Shown here: piece after piece, positions 48,159-57,641 of the stretch | Numbering within the stretch: position 1 is the first letter of the stretch | Layout: every line of letters begins with the position of its first letter | NCBI GenBank assembly: GCA_964236495.1 | Contig: CAXSBR010000011.1 | Span: 31,088 to 95,087 of the forward strand | DNA length: 64,000 bases | Reading direction: 5' to 3' | Source: CAXSBR01 sp964236495 | Lineage (GTDB): Bacteria > Actinomycetota > Actinomycetes > Mycobacteriales > Jatrophihabitantaceae | Position numbers and translations under genes: made by a program | Notes under the pieces: model-generated | Told to the model about the DNA's origin: nothing | What the model saw: the letters and a program-made list of their open reading frames with translations, nothing else | The model's database searches: none

Positions 48159-50542
48159 TCACACAATCGCGCTACCCCATCGAGGCCTGGCAGGTCCGCG
48201 AAACGTCGTTGGACCTGAGCATCCTTGCCCAGTCCGAGTCGGTGTTTGCGCTAGCCAACGGGCACGTCGGCGTTCGGGGCAACCTGGACGAGGGCGATCC
48301 CAACGCGATACCCGGTACCTACCTGAACTCCTTTTTCGAGAAGCGCCCGCTGCCCTACGCCGAGGCCGGTTACGGATATCCCGAAGAGGGCCAGACCGTC
48401 GTCAACGTCACCAACGGCAAGATCATTCGCCTGTTGGTCGACGACGAACCCTTCGATCTGCGCTACGGCACCATCCGCAAGCACGAACGCACTCTGGACC
48501 TGCGCAAGGGCCTGCTCTACCGGGAGGTGGAGTGGGTGTCACCGGCCGGGCGCGAGGTCCGGGTGCGCTCCACCCGAATGGTGTCGTTCACCCAGCGCGC
48601 CATCGTGGCGATCAACTACGAGGTGGAGGCGCTGGATAAGGCGACTCGGGTGGTGCTGCAGTCCGAGCTGGTAGCAAACGAGGAGGTGCCGGCCGCGTCG
48701 AGTGACCCGCGGGTCGCGGCCACCCTGGAACGGCCCCTCGTGCACGAGGAACACAGTGCCAGCGCCACCCGCGCGGTGATGATCCACAAGACGCGGTTGA
48801 GCCAGCTGCGGATGGCCGCGGGCATGGACCACCTCGTCTACGGCACCGACGGCGTCATCGACAACGTCACTCCACACACCCACTCCGAGGAGGACTGGGC
48901 GCGCACCACTGTCGGCACCCGGCTGGAACCGGGCCAACGGCTGGGAATCACGAAGTTCCTGGCATACGGCTGGTCGAGCCAGCGCTCCGTGCCCGCCCTG
49001 CGCGACCAGGTCGATGCGGCATTGTCAGCGGTGCTCAACACCGGCTGGGACGCGCTGCTGGCCGAGCAGACCGAGTACCTCGACGAGTTCTGGGACGGCG
49101 CGGACGTCGAGGTCGACGGCGACCCGGCGATTCAGCAGGCAGTGCGCTTCGCGCTCTTTCATGTCCTGCAGGCCGGCGCCCGCTCCGAGCAGCGCGCGAT
49201 CACCGCCAAGGGCCTGACCGGGCCCGGCTACGACGGCCACTCCTTCTGGGACACCGAGATGTACGCGCTGCCGGTACTCACCGCGACCTACCCGCGCGCC
49301 GCGACCGACGCCCTGACGTGGCGCCACTCGATCATGGACATGGCCAAGGAACGCGCCGGCACATTGGGTCTGAAGGGCGTCACCTTTCCCTGGCGCACGA
49401 TCCGAGGCCAGGAATGCTCGGCATACTGGCCCGCTGGCACGGCGGCGTTCCACATCAACGCCGACATCGCGTTGGCGGCGATGCGCCTGGTGCACTGGAC
49501 GGGTAACACCGAGTTCGAGCGCAACCAGGCACTGCCGATCCTCGTCGAGACCGCGCGGCTGTGGATCTCGCTGGGTTACCACGGTGACGACGGCAAGTTC
49601 CACATCGACGGCGTCACCGGCCCGGACGAGTACACCGCCATCGTCGACGACAACATCTTCACCAACCTCATGGCCGCGCGGAACATGCGCTACGCCGTCG
49701 ATGTCTGCCGGCGCTATCCCGACGAGGCGCGACACCTCGAGGTGACCGAGGAGGAGCTCGACGCCTGGGGCAGCGCTGCCGATGTGGCCGCCATGCCCTT
49801 CGACGAGCTGCGCAACGTCCACCAGCAGGACCTGGGCTTCACCGACCGTGAGGTGTGGGACTTCGAGCGCACGGCTGCCAACGATGCCTATCCGCTGCTG
49901 CTGCATTCGCCCTACTTCGACATCTACCGCAAACAGGTGATCAAGCAGGGCGACCTCATCATGGCGATGCACTGGTGCGGCGACTCGTTCACCGCCGAGG
50001 AAAAGGCGCGCGCCTTCGCCTACTACGAGCCGTTGACGGTGCGCGATTCCTCGCTGTCGGCCTGCACGCAGGCGGTGATCGCAGCGGAGGTGGGGCATCT
50101 CGACCTCGCGCACGACTACCTGACCGAAGGCGCGCTAGTCGACCTGCGCGATTTGGCCAAGAACACCCGCGACGGTGTGCACATCGCCGCCCTGGCCGGC
50201 ACCTGGCTCGCGCTGGTGGCGGGCTTGGGCGGTATGCGCGACTTCGACGGCCGGCTCAGTTTTGCCCCGCGCCTGCCCGAAACGCTGAAGGGTCTGTCAT
50301 TCGCGGTGCGGTGGCGGGGCGTGAAGGTGCGCGTGAGCATCAGCAGCGACAGTGCGACTTATCTCATCGAGGAGTACCGGCCCATCGACGACCAGACCGA
50401 GCTCGAACTCAGCCATCACGGAAAGACGTTCAGCATCCACCCCGACACCCCCGTGACCATGCCGATCAAGCCGATCGTGCCGCTGACCGAGCGTCCGAGC
50501 CAACCGGCCGGCCGCGCGCCCACCACGGCATTGTCGACGTAG
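48155..50542 (+). CDS. Glycoside hydrolase family 65 disaccharide phosphorylase
   Basis: A 795-residue GH65 enzyme, probably an inverting alpha-glucoside phosphorylase (maltose, trehalose or kojibiose) that splits the disaccharide with phosphate into beta-glucose 1-phosphate and glucose. N-terminal beta-sandwich (SVFALANGHVGVRGNLDEG, cited as GHVGVRGNLDEG), central (alpha/alpha)6 barrel with GHSFWDTEMYALPVL and the catalytic-acid motif GVTGPDEYTAIVDDN (Glu), then the C-terminal beta domain (FAVRWRGVKVRVSI). Length is right. Which disaccharide is used cannot be read with confidence. Cotranslated with the beta-phosphoglucomutase gene. Confidence 0.93.
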   Translation: MITQSRYPIEAWQVRETSLDLSILAQSESVFALANGHVGVRGNLDEGDPNAIPGTYLNSFFEKRPLPYAEAGYGYPEEGQTVVNVTNGKIIRLLVDDEPFDLRYGTIRKHERTLDLRKGLLYREVEWVSPAGREVRVRSTRMVSFTQRAIVAINYEVEALDKATRVVLQSELVANEEVPAASSDPRVAATLERPLVHEEHSASATRAVMIHKTRLSQLRMAAGMDHLVYGTDGVIDNVTPHTHSEEDWARTTVGTRLEPGQRLGITKFLAYGWSSQRSVPALRDQVDAALSAVLNTGWDALLAEQTEYLDEFWDGADVEVDGDPAIQQAVRFALFHVLQAGARSEQRAITAKGLTGPGYDGHSFWDTEMYALPVLTATYPRAATDALTWRHSIMDMAKERAGTLGLKGVTFPWRTIRGQECSAYWPAGTAAFHINADIALAAMRLVHWTGNTEFERNQALPILVETARLWISLGYHGDDGKFHIDGVTGPDEYTAIVDDNIFTNLMAARNMRYAVDVCRRYPDEARHLEVTEEELDAWGSAADVAAMPFDELRNVHQQDLGFTDREVWDFERTAANDAYPLLLHSPYFDIYRKQVIKQGDLIMAMHWCGDSFTAEEKARAFAYYEPLTVRDSSLSACTQAVIAAEVGHLDLAHDYLTEGALVDLRDLAKNTRDGVHIAALAGTWLALVAGLGGMRDFDGRLSFAPRLPETLKGLSFAVRWRGVKVRVSISSDSATYLIEEYRPIDDQTELELSHHGKTFSIHPDTPVTMPIKPIVPLTERPSQPAGRAPTTALST

Positions 50543-50741
50543 GCCGGTAGGGGCCGGCCGCGGACGCTTGTGCCCGCGGCCCCAGCCGCGGCCCGCTGCT
50601 CAGTCAACGAACCCGCGCGAAGTGGAACGACCCGCTCGATGTCGGGCGTCTCGTTGGCGTTGGCCTGCATTGCCGCTCAGATCTGAGCATTAGTGTCGTG
50701 AAACTACTTCCAACCTCCTGACAGAAGCGAGGCAATCACCG

Positions 50742-52019
50742 GTGGCCGACTACACCCTGCAGTACCCCGAGGGCGAGCTGACGTTGGACGGCGTCGAGGG
50801 CACCGAGGCGCCCAGCGGGCTCGACGTGTCGGCGCTGCTGCGCCAGACGGGGCGGGTCACCCTCGATGTCGGCTTCGTCAATACCGCGTCGTGCAAGTCG
50901 GCCATTACCTATATCGACGGTGACGCCGGCATCCTGCGCTACCGCGGATATCCGATCGAGCAATTGGCACAGCAGTCGTCGTTCCTCGAGGTGTCTTACC
51001 TGTTGATCTACGGCGAACTGCCGACGCCGGCCGAGCTGTCCGCCTTCGACACCGAGATCCGTCAGCACACCCTGATCCACGAAGAGATGCGACGGTTCTT
51101 CGAGGCCTTCCCTCGCGACGCACATCCGATGGCGGTGCTGAGTTCGGGAGTCAGCGCGATCTCGACGTTTTACCAGGACAGCCTCGATCCCTTCGATCCT
51201 GACCACGTGCGGCTGTCCACCATCCGGTTGATGGCCAAGTTGCCGACGATCGCCTCCTACGCATACAAGAAGTCGGTCGGCCAGCCGTTCCTGTACCCGA
51301 AGAACCACCTCGACTACGCGACGAACTTCCTGCGGCTGACGTTCGGGTTTCCGTCCCAAGCGTTTGAAATCGATCCCGAGATGGCGAAGCTGCTGGACAT
51401 GCTGTTCATCCTTCACGCCGACCACGAGCAGAACTGTTCGACCTCGACCGTTCGGATGGTGGGCTCGGCGAACGCCAACTTGTTCGCGTCCATTTCGGCC
51501 GGTGTGAATGCGCTGTTCGGCCCGCTGCACGGCGGTGCCAACCAGTCGGTGCTGGAGATGCTCCAGAGCATTTCCAACTCCGGTGATGACGTGGATGCCT
51601 TTGTCTCTCGGGTCAAGAACAAGGAACAGGGTGTGAAGCTGATGGGCTTCGGGCACCGTGTCTACAAGAACTACGACCCGCGCGCGGCCATCGTCAAGCA
51701 GGCAGCCACCGGGCTGCTGGAGCGAGCGGCATCCTCGGATCCGCTGCTCGACATTGCGATGAAGTTGGAGGAGATCGCGCTGGCCGACGATTACTTCGTC
51801 TCCCGCAAGCTTTACCCCAACGTCGACTTCTACACCGGGCTGATCTACAAAGCGCTGGGATTCCCGCCCAAGATGTTCACGGTGCTGTTCGCGCTCGGGC
51901 GGCTGCCCGGCTGGATAGCCCAGTGGCAGGAGATGATCTCCGACCCAGAGACGAAGATCGGGCGACCTCGCCAGGTGTACATCGGTGCCAACGAGCGCCA
52001 GTACGTCAAGCCGTCGTAA
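50742..52019 (+). CDS. gltA: Citrate synthase
   Basis: A 425-residue type II (GltA-like) citrate synthase, condensing acetyl-CoA and oxaloacetate in the TCA cycle. Active-site residues are visible: His in HADHEQNCSTSTVRM, the second His in FGPLHGGANQ, GFGHRVYKNYDPR and Asp in PNVDFYTGLIYKALG. The N-terminal small beta domain (LQYPEGELTLDGVEG) and the MAKLPTIASYAYKK block are typical of the hexameric bacterial form. The GTG start at 50742 follows a GCGAGG site. It converges with the S53 peptidase gene, with 23 bases between the stops. Confidence 0.96.
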   Translation: MADYTLQYPEGELTLDGVEGTEAPSGLDVSALLRQTGRVTLDVGFVNTASCKSAITYIDGDAGILRYRGYPIEQLAQQSSFLEVSYLLIYGELPTPAELSAFDTEIRQHTLIHEEMRRFFEAFPRDAHPMAVLSSGVSAISTFYQDSLDPFDPDHVRLSTIRLMAKLPTIASYAYKKSVGQPFLYPKNHLDYATNFLRLTFGFPSQAFEIDPEMAKLLDMLFILHADHEQNCSTSTVRMVGSANANLFASISAGVNALFGPLHGGANQSVLEMLQSISNSGDDVDAFVSRVKNKEQGVKLMGFGHRVYKNYDPRAAIVKQAATGLLERAASSDPLLDIAMKLEEIALADDYFVSRKLYPNVDFYTGLIYKALGFPPKMFTVLFALGRLPGWIAQWQEMISDPETKIGRPRQVYIGANERQYVKPS

Positions 52020-52042
52020 CCGCCCGCGCAGCCACTTCGGCG

Positions 52043-53635
52043 CTACGTCGTTGCCGCCGACAACAGGTGCGCGAGCTTGGAGCCGATCGGCACGCCGAGA
52101 CCGGTGCAGGCGTCCCAGCCCGGTCCGGCAGCGTAGGCGCCGTTGTTTCCTTGGGTGATGTCGCGAAACCCACTGCTCGTCGAAACGGCCTGTGTCGGCT
52201 CAGCCGCGTAGAGAAGCGGCTGGACCAGGCCGAACCGATGCCCGGCAGCCTGGGCGAGGCGAGCGATCAGCGCCGCCCACAGCGGTGCCACGGCTGACGT
52301 TCCGCCGATCACCTGACGCCGGCCGTCGACCAGGACTTGGTAGCCGGTCTGCGGATCCGCGACCGCAGCGACGTCGGGCACACCTCGCCCCGTTCCCGGC
52401 GACCGCGGCAGCGACTGCTGGTAGTCCGGACGGGGGAACGTGACGCTGTAACCGCCCCCTGTCGCGCCGTTGCCGACGCCGTTGTTCCACACCGTCTCCG
52501 TCCGGACAGCTCCGGTGGCGGGGTCGGCGTCGAGCCGAGTTCCTCCGCAGGCCAGTGCGTGCGGGCTGGCGGCGGGAAAGTCGACGTGCGCCGCGTTGTC
52601 CTGCGCACGATCGGTGCTGCCGTCGTCGCCGGCCGCGCAGGTGACGGTGGCGCCCAGCGCGGCCGCGTCGACGAACGCATCGTCCATCGCCTGACGGGCC
52701 TGGGCCGTCCAGTCGTCCTCCGACTGCCCCCAGCTGATGCTGATCGCCACCGGAGTAGGCGTCGCGTGTGCTGCTTGGCTGACCGCGTCGAGAAAGCCGG
52801 CGTCGGTGTTCGGCGCGAAATAGACAACCAGGTGCGCGCCCGGGGCCATCGCGCCGGCCACTTCGATGTCGAGCAGCACCTCACCGTCGGCGCCGCTGGG
52901 ATCACCGCCGGCAACATTTGCCGCGCCGTCGACACCGACTGCGCTCACCGAGGGCGTCGGTAGGCCCAGCCCGGCGAAGTAGGCGTCGAGATCGGACAGG
53001 GCGAAGCCGCCGCCGAGCTCGATGATGGCGATCGTCTGACCGCTGCCGTCGACCGCCGTCGGGAAGTCGTAGATCTTGGCCAGCTCGACCGGCGTGTAAC
53101 TCACCGAGACCGCGCGCGCGGACGCGACGCGCGAGCGCGATCTACCCTGTGGTCGGTCGTCGAGCCCCAACACGGCGGTGACGATGCCGTCGAGATCGGC
53201 CGGAATGGACAGTCCGCCGCTCCGTACCCGGTACGTGGCGTCGCCGTCGGAAGCCACGGTTGCGGGACCGGCTTCCAGCGAGGTACCGAATACTCGCTCC
53301 ATCGTTGCGACGTCGCCACGTACCCGCAGCCGACGCGACGCTGCGTCGATCTGCACGATTTCGAGACCTAGCGCGGCGAACCGCTCGGCGACGCTGCGCA
53401 CGTCCGCCGGGTCGGCGCCGTAGGCTGCCGCGAACTCCTCGGGCGACAGCCCAGGTCCGGACAGCGCAGCCGGCGGCAGCTGCGCCCGGCGGCGGAGCAC
53501 GACGGTTGCCTCGACAGGGCCCTGCGGCCCCGACTCGGCAGAAAGGTGGGGCGCCGGACCGGTTGCTGGACGCTCGCTGCCGGCGAGGGGAACAAGGTGA
53601 AGCGACTGTCGAGGCTGCGAGTGTGGAGGCTGCAT
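52043..53635 (-). CDS. S53-family (sedolisin) serine-carboxyl peptidase
   Basis: A 530-residue protein. Residues about 25-165 form the activation pro-domain (AYGADPADVRSVAERFAALGL, LRVRGDVATMERVFGTSL); the catalytic domain then starts with the YDFP site (IYDFPTAVDGSGQTIAII). Catalytic residues are Glu and Asp in GADGEVLLDIEVAGA and Ser in IGGTSAVAPLWAAL; the C-terminal calcium site is RDITQGNNG with WDACTGLGVP. These peptidases work at acidic pH and mature by self-cleavage. No signal peptide is visible, which is unusual but seen in other bacterial members. ATG 53635 has an excellent GGAGGA 10 bases upstream; the frame upstream of it is not protein-like. Confidence 0.92.
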   Translation of the reverse strand: MQPPHSQPRQSLHLVPLAGSERPATGPAPHLSAESGPQGPVEATVVLRRRAQLPPAALSGPGLSPEEFAAAYGADPADVRSVAERFAALGLEIVQIDAASRRLRVRGDVATMERVFGTSLEAGPATVASDGDATYRVRSGGLSIPADLDGIVTAVLGLDDRPQGRSRSRVASARAVSVSYTPVELAKIYDFPTAVDGSGQTIAIIELGGGFALSDLDAYFAGLGLPTPSVSAVGVDGAANVAGGDPSGADGEVLLDIEVAGAMAPGAHLVVYFAPNTDAGFLDAVSQAAHATPTPVAISISWGQSEDDWTAQARQAMDDAFVDAAALGATVTCAAGDDGSTDRAQDNAAHVDFPAASPHALACGGTRLDADPATGAVRTETVWNNGVGNGATGGGYSVTFPRPDYQQSLPRSPGTGRGVPDVAAVADPQTGYQVLVDGRRQVIGGTSAVAPLWAALIARLAQAAGHRFGLVQPLLYAAEPTQAVSTSSGFRDITQGNNGAYAAGPGWDACTGLGVPIGSKLAHLLSAATT

Positions 53636-53869
53636 GTGTCCATCCTCCTGCCAGGGTCTGACAGTTTCGCGGCGGCGCCCCGAGAGCGCCGGTCGCCGTT
53701 GATTGCGCCACGCACACACCACCGCTGTCGTCGGACAACGGCCTGGAACGAGTGGGCTGATCGGGCGTTGCGCCCGTCGCACATCGCAATTGTCAGAGCG
53801 GATGCCTACGGTGCGGCTGTGGGAGTCGGTTCTGGGATGAAGCACCGCAGCACTGGTCTAGGAGGTTAG

Positions 53870-55423
53870 GTGGACACGACGAAAGCGACCGGCACGCCGG
53901 GACAGTCGGTGGAGAGCGGCGCTTCGCTGAGTTCCGCCGTGGGGCGAGGCGTGCTTGCCGCCACCATCCTCGGCTCCAGCATGGCCATGCTCGACGGCAC
54001 CATCGTCACCGTTGCCAGCCGCCGGATCGGCCAGGACTTCTCAGCCGGCTTCGGCTCGCTGCAGTGGGTGGTCAACGGCTACCTGCTCCCGCTGTCGGCG
54101 CTGATCCTGCTGGGCGGCGCATTGGGTGACAGGTTCGGTCGCCGGCGGATCTTCATGATCGGGATCGCCTGGTTCTGTGTGTCGTCGTTGCTGTGCGCGA
54201 TCGCGCCCACCATCGACACCCTCATCGCGGCGCGGGGCCTGCAGGGCATCGGCGGCGCGTTGTTGACTCCGGGCAGCTTGTCACTCATCCAGGCCTCGAT
54301 CGCGCCGGACGACCGGGCGCGAGCGGTGGGTCTGTGGTCCGGGCTGGGCGGCGTCACCAGCGCGCTGGGGCCGTTCGTCGGCGGCTGGCTGGTGGAACAT
54401 GCCTCGTGGCGATGGGCCTTCGGCATCAACCTTCCGCTGGGGATCGTGGTACTCGCCCTGTGCCTGCGCTTCGTTCCCGAAAGCAAGGCGGCTCAGGTAC
54501 GCAAGCTGGATCTGCCCGGGCTCGTGCTGGTCGTCGTGGCGCTGGCCTTACTGACCTTGGGGTCGACGTCGGGCGGTAATTCCGGCTGGTCGCTGGTGCC
54601 GATCGCCGAGCTTGCCGTCGGCGTGGCGCTGTGTGCGGCCTTCGTCGTGGTGGAGCGGCGCAGCGCGCATGCGCTGGTGCCGCCGTCGCTGTTCGCGAAC
54701 CGGACGTTTACCGGCGCCAACCTGATGACGTTCTGCACCTACGGCGCGCTGGGCGTCGTCCTGCTCGTCCTAACGCTGCAGTTGCAGACAACCGTTGGAT
54801 ATTCCCCGCTGCAGGCAGGTATAGCGACGCTGCCCATCACCGTGTTGCTGTTGCTGCTGTCGGCTCGTTCGGGTGCACTGAGCGCCCGGATAGGGCCGAA
54901 GCTTCAGCTCATTGTCGGCCCACTGGTCGCGGCCGCGGCGTTGGTGCTGAGCTTGCGCATCGACTCGACGCACCGCTCCTACTTGCGCGATGTCCTACCT
55001 ACGGTGCTGCTGTTCGGGCTCGGGCTGGCACTGCTCGTGGCGCCGCTGACGGCTGCGGTGATGAGCGCAGCTCCGGCAGAGTCGGTCGGCATCGCATCCG
55101 GCGTCAACAACGCCGTCGCGCGGTCCGCCGGGCTGCTGACGGTCGCGATCCTGCCGCCGCTGGCCGGCCTGACCGGCAGCGCTTATCTGCACCCCGGCGC
55201 AATGACGTCGGGATACCGCGGCGTCGCCATTGGCGCGATCGTGCTGCTGGCGGCCGGTGCCGGCGTCGTAGCCTTGGTCGTGCCCCGGCAGGCGCCGCGT
55301 TCCGGCGGTGCCGGCGCTGGCACCGACGAGGCAGCGAAGCCGACTTCGCCCACGCCGACCTCCACCGCGTTGACCGCATCCACCGACTCACCTACCGAGA
55401 CCCACGCCAAGGAAGGCACCTGA
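53870..55423 (+). CDS. DHA2-family MFS drug exporter (14 segments)
   Basis: A 517-residue major facilitator of the EmrB/QacA type. First segment motif SMAMLDGTIVTVA (motif D1), QWVVNGYLLPLSALI, the loop motif GGALGDRFGRRRIFM and motif C-like GLGGVTSALGPFVGGWL are present, with about 14 hydrophobic segments. The C-terminal 50 residues are a disordered Thr/Pro/Ala tail. The GTG start at 53870 follows AGGAGG. Substrates cannot be predicted. The DUF2630 gene overlaps its stop by one base. Confidence 0.92.
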   Translation: MDTTKATGTPGQSVESGASLSSAVGRGVLAATILGSSMAMLDGTIVTVASRRIGQDFSAGFGSLQWVVNGYLLPLSALILLGGALGDRFGRRRIFMIGIAWFCVSSLLCAIAPTIDTLIAARGLQGIGGALLTPGSLSLIQASIAPDDRARAVGLWSGLGGVTSALGPFVGGWLVEHASWRWAFGINLPLGIVVLALCLRFVPESKAAQVRKLDLPGLVLVVVALALLTLGSTSGGNSGWSLVPIAELAVGVALCAAFVVVERRSAHALVPPSLFANRTFTGANLMTFCTYGALGVVLLVLTLQLQTTVGYSPLQAGIATLPITVLLLLLSARSGALSARIGPKLQLIVGPLVAAAALVLSLRIDSTHRSYLRDVLPTVLLFGLGLALLVAPLTAAVMSAAPAESVGIASGVNNAVARSAGLLTVAILPPLAGLTGSAYLHPGAMTSGYRGVAIGAIVLLAAGAGVVALVVPRQAPRSGGAGAGTDEAAKPTSPTPTSTALTASTDSPTETHAKEGT

Positions 55424-55671
55424 TGAGCATGGACGACGCGCAGATCCTGCACCACATCAACGAACTGGTCGAGGAGGAGAAGCAGCTGCGGGCCACCCAT
55501 TCCGGCTCCGGGTTGGCCGGCGAGGACCGCGCCCGCCTGTCCCAACTGGAGGATCAGCTCGACCAGGCGTGGGACCTCCTGCGGCAGCGCCGCGCCCGCG
55601 AAGAGTTCTCCGAGGATCCCGAATCTGCCACCGAGCGGCCGGTGGGCGCCGTCGAGGGCTACCTGCAGTAG
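55423..55671 (+). CDS. DUF2630 family protein
   Basis: An 82-residue helical protein matching the DUF2630 pattern, with HHINELVEEEKQLRA, the central RLSQLEDQLDQAWDLLRQRRA helix (split: RLSQLEDQLDQ and AWDLLRQRRA) and the closing RPVGAVEGYLQ. The family is small, actinobacterial and functionally unknown. The start (ATG 55423) overlaps the exporter's TGA; ATG 55429 is an alternative. It converges with pknB, leaving only 7 bases between the stops. Confidence 0.88.
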   Translation: MSMDDAQILHHINELVEEEKQLRATHSGSGLAGEDRARLSQLEDQLDQAWDLLRQRRAREEFSEDPESATERPVGAVEGYLQ

Positions 55672-55678
55672 GCGGGCG

Positions 55679-57640
55679 CTACTGGCAAGTAGGAGAAGGT
55701 GCTGGGACGCCGACGAGGTTCACCGGCGATCCCGACACCGTCAGTGACGGCTGAATCGACAGGCTGGCCGGCGTGCCAGGCGTCGTCGACGGATTGGGTG
55801 TCTGCGTAGGCGTTCCGACAGGCGTTATGGACGGAGACGTCGGCGGCGCAGGTGTGGTCGAAGGAGTAGCCGACGTCGTCGTAGGCGATGGGGCCGATGT
55901 CGAGGTCGGCGGCGTCGTCGGCGGACACGGCGGCAGGTAGTGGCCCAGCGTGAGCGTCACCGGCATGGTGGCCTCGACCCACGACCCCGGCGCCGGCGAG
56001 ACTTGCTGCACCTTGCCGTTGCGCCGCTTGTCCGTCACCGGCGTCATCTTCGTCATCAGCGCGAACAAGCCGGCATCGCTGTTCAACTCCGTCCTAGCCG
56101 CACCTTCGCTCGCGCCCACGAGATCGGTGGGGATCCGGTGCTTGCCGTTGGCGATCTCGAGTACCACGACCGACCCTGGCTGCGCCTGCATGCCGTACTC
56201 AGGGGTCTGATCGATCACCGTGCCCTTGGTTCGATCGCTGTTGACCTCAGTGGGATTGGCCTGCAACTTGTCGGCTTCCAGAGCCTTTATGGCCTCGTCC
56301 CGAGTGAGGTTCGTGACGCTGGGCACCGTCACCAGCGCCGGCGTCGTCAGCACCGTGATGGCTACGGCACTACCGAGCACCGCCGCCGTGCCGCCCGCGG
56401 GAGTTTGCGAGCACACGTCGCCCACCGCAACCTTCACCGGGCACGTCAGTACCGACGTGGTACGACCCAGCTTCAGCTCCGCCGCCACCAGCGTGGGACC
56501 GACGATGCCGGCCTTTCGGCCCACCACATCCGGCACCGGGACCGAAGTGACCGTCACCACCTGCGAAACAGGCGCCTTCTTCTTCGTGGGGTGCAGCACC
56601 GCCCAGGCGATGCCGCCGGCCACCAGCAGCAGCACCGCCACAGCGGCGGTCCACAGGAACGCGCCGCGACGCCCGCTATCAGTCTCTTCGTCGTCCAGCG
56701 CGATGGGTCCGGTATCCCCGCCGCGGCGGGGCGGGGCGGGCATCGCCTCGATGAACTGCGTGCGCTCCTCGTCGCTGAGCACCGGCTCGGCACTCACCGG
56801 CAGGTCGGCCAGGGCCCGCTGAAGGTCCCCGCGCATTTCGGCTGCGCTCTGATACCGGTTCAGCGGATTCTTGGCCAGCGCCTTCATCGCGATCGAGTCA
56901 AGGGAGCGTGGCACGGCCGGATTCAGCGACGAGGGCACCGGCGCGGTCTCGCGCACGTGCTGGTAGGCCACCGCCACCGGAGAGTCGCCCTGGAACGGCG
57001 GATTGCCCGTCACCAACTCGTACAGCAGGCAGCCGGTGGAGTAGACGTCCGAGCGCGCGTCGACGGACTCCCCGCGCGCCTGCTCCGGCGACAGATACTG
57101 CGCAGTGCCGATGACCGCGGCCGTCTGCGTCATGGTGGCGCCGCTGTCGGCCACCGCCCGGGCGATGCCGAAGTCCATCACTTTCACCGCACCGGTGCGC
57201 GTGATCATCACGTTGGCGGGCTTGATGTCGCGGTGCACGATGCCCGCGCGGTGGCTGAAGTCCAGCGCCGCGCATACGTCGGCGATGATCTCCATCGCTC
57301 GAGTGGGCTCCAGCCGGCGCTCAGTGCTGAGGATGTCGCGCAGCGTGCGTCCGTCGACGAACTCCATCACGATGTAGGGCACGACCTCGTCGCCCGACTG
57401 TTCCTCGCCGGTGTCGTACACCGCGACGATCGAGGAATGGTTGAGGCTGCCCGCGGCCTTGGCCTCGCGGCGGAACCGGCTCTGGAACAGCGGATCGCGC
57501 GACAGGTCCGACCGCAGAATCTTGATCGCGACCGTTCGACCCAGGCGCAGGTCGTCGGCCTGGTGGACTTCGGCCATGCCGCCGTAGCCCAGCAGGCTGC
57601 CGACCTCGTAGCGGCCGCCGATGAGCCGAGGTTCAGTCAT
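55679..57640 (-). CDS. pknB: Serine/threonine protein kinase PknB with three PASTA domains
   Basis: A 653-residue membrane kinase. Kinase domain residues 1-270: glycine loop LLGYGGMAEVHQA, Lys in VAIKIL, catalytic HRDIKPANVM, DFGIARA and LSPEQARGE. A juxtamembrane linker leads to one membrane segment (FLWTAAVAVLLLVAGGIAW, about residues 330-348) and three outside PASTA repeats (starting near VPVPDVVGRKAG, VTVPSVTNLTRDEA and IPTDLVGASEGAA), then an 80-residue Pro/Thr/Ser tail. PASTA domains sense peptidoglycan fragments; PknB controls growth and division. Mycobacterial PknB has four PASTA repeats and a separate PknA beside it; here there are three and no pknA. It starts one base after the pbpA stop. 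Confidence 0.95.
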   Translation of the reverse strand: MTEPRLIGGRYEVGSLLGYGGMAEVHQADDLRLGRTVAIKILRSDLSRDPLFQSRFRREAKAAGSLNHSSIVAVYDTGEEQSGDEVVPYIVMEFVDGRTLRDILSTERRLEPTRAMEIIADVCAALDFSHRAGIVHRDIKPANVMITRTGAVKVMDFGIARAVADSGATMTQTAAVIGTAQYLSPEQARGESVDARSDVYSTGCLLYELVTGNPPFQGDSPVAVAYQHVRETAPVPSSLNPAVPRSLDSIAMKALAKNPLNRYQSAAEMRGDLQRALADLPVSAEPVLSDEERTQFIEAMPAPPRRGGDTGPIALDDEETDSGRRGAFLWTAAVAVLLLVAGGIAWAVLHPTKKKAPVSQVVTVTSVPVPDVVGRKAGIVGPTLVAAELKLGRTTSVLTCPVKVAVGDVCSQTPAGGTAAVLGSAVAITVLTTPALVTVPSVTNLTRDEAIKALEADKLQANPTEVNSDRTKGTVIDQTPEYGMQAQPGSVVVLEIANGKHRIPTDLVGASEGAARTELNSDAGLFALMTKMTPVTDKRRNGKVQQVSPAPGSWVEATMPVTLTLGHYLPPCPPTTPPTSTSAPSPTTTSATPSTTPAPPTSPSITPVGTPTQTPNPSTTPGTPASLSIQPSLTVSGSPVNLVGVPAPSPTCQ

Positions 57641-57641
57641 A

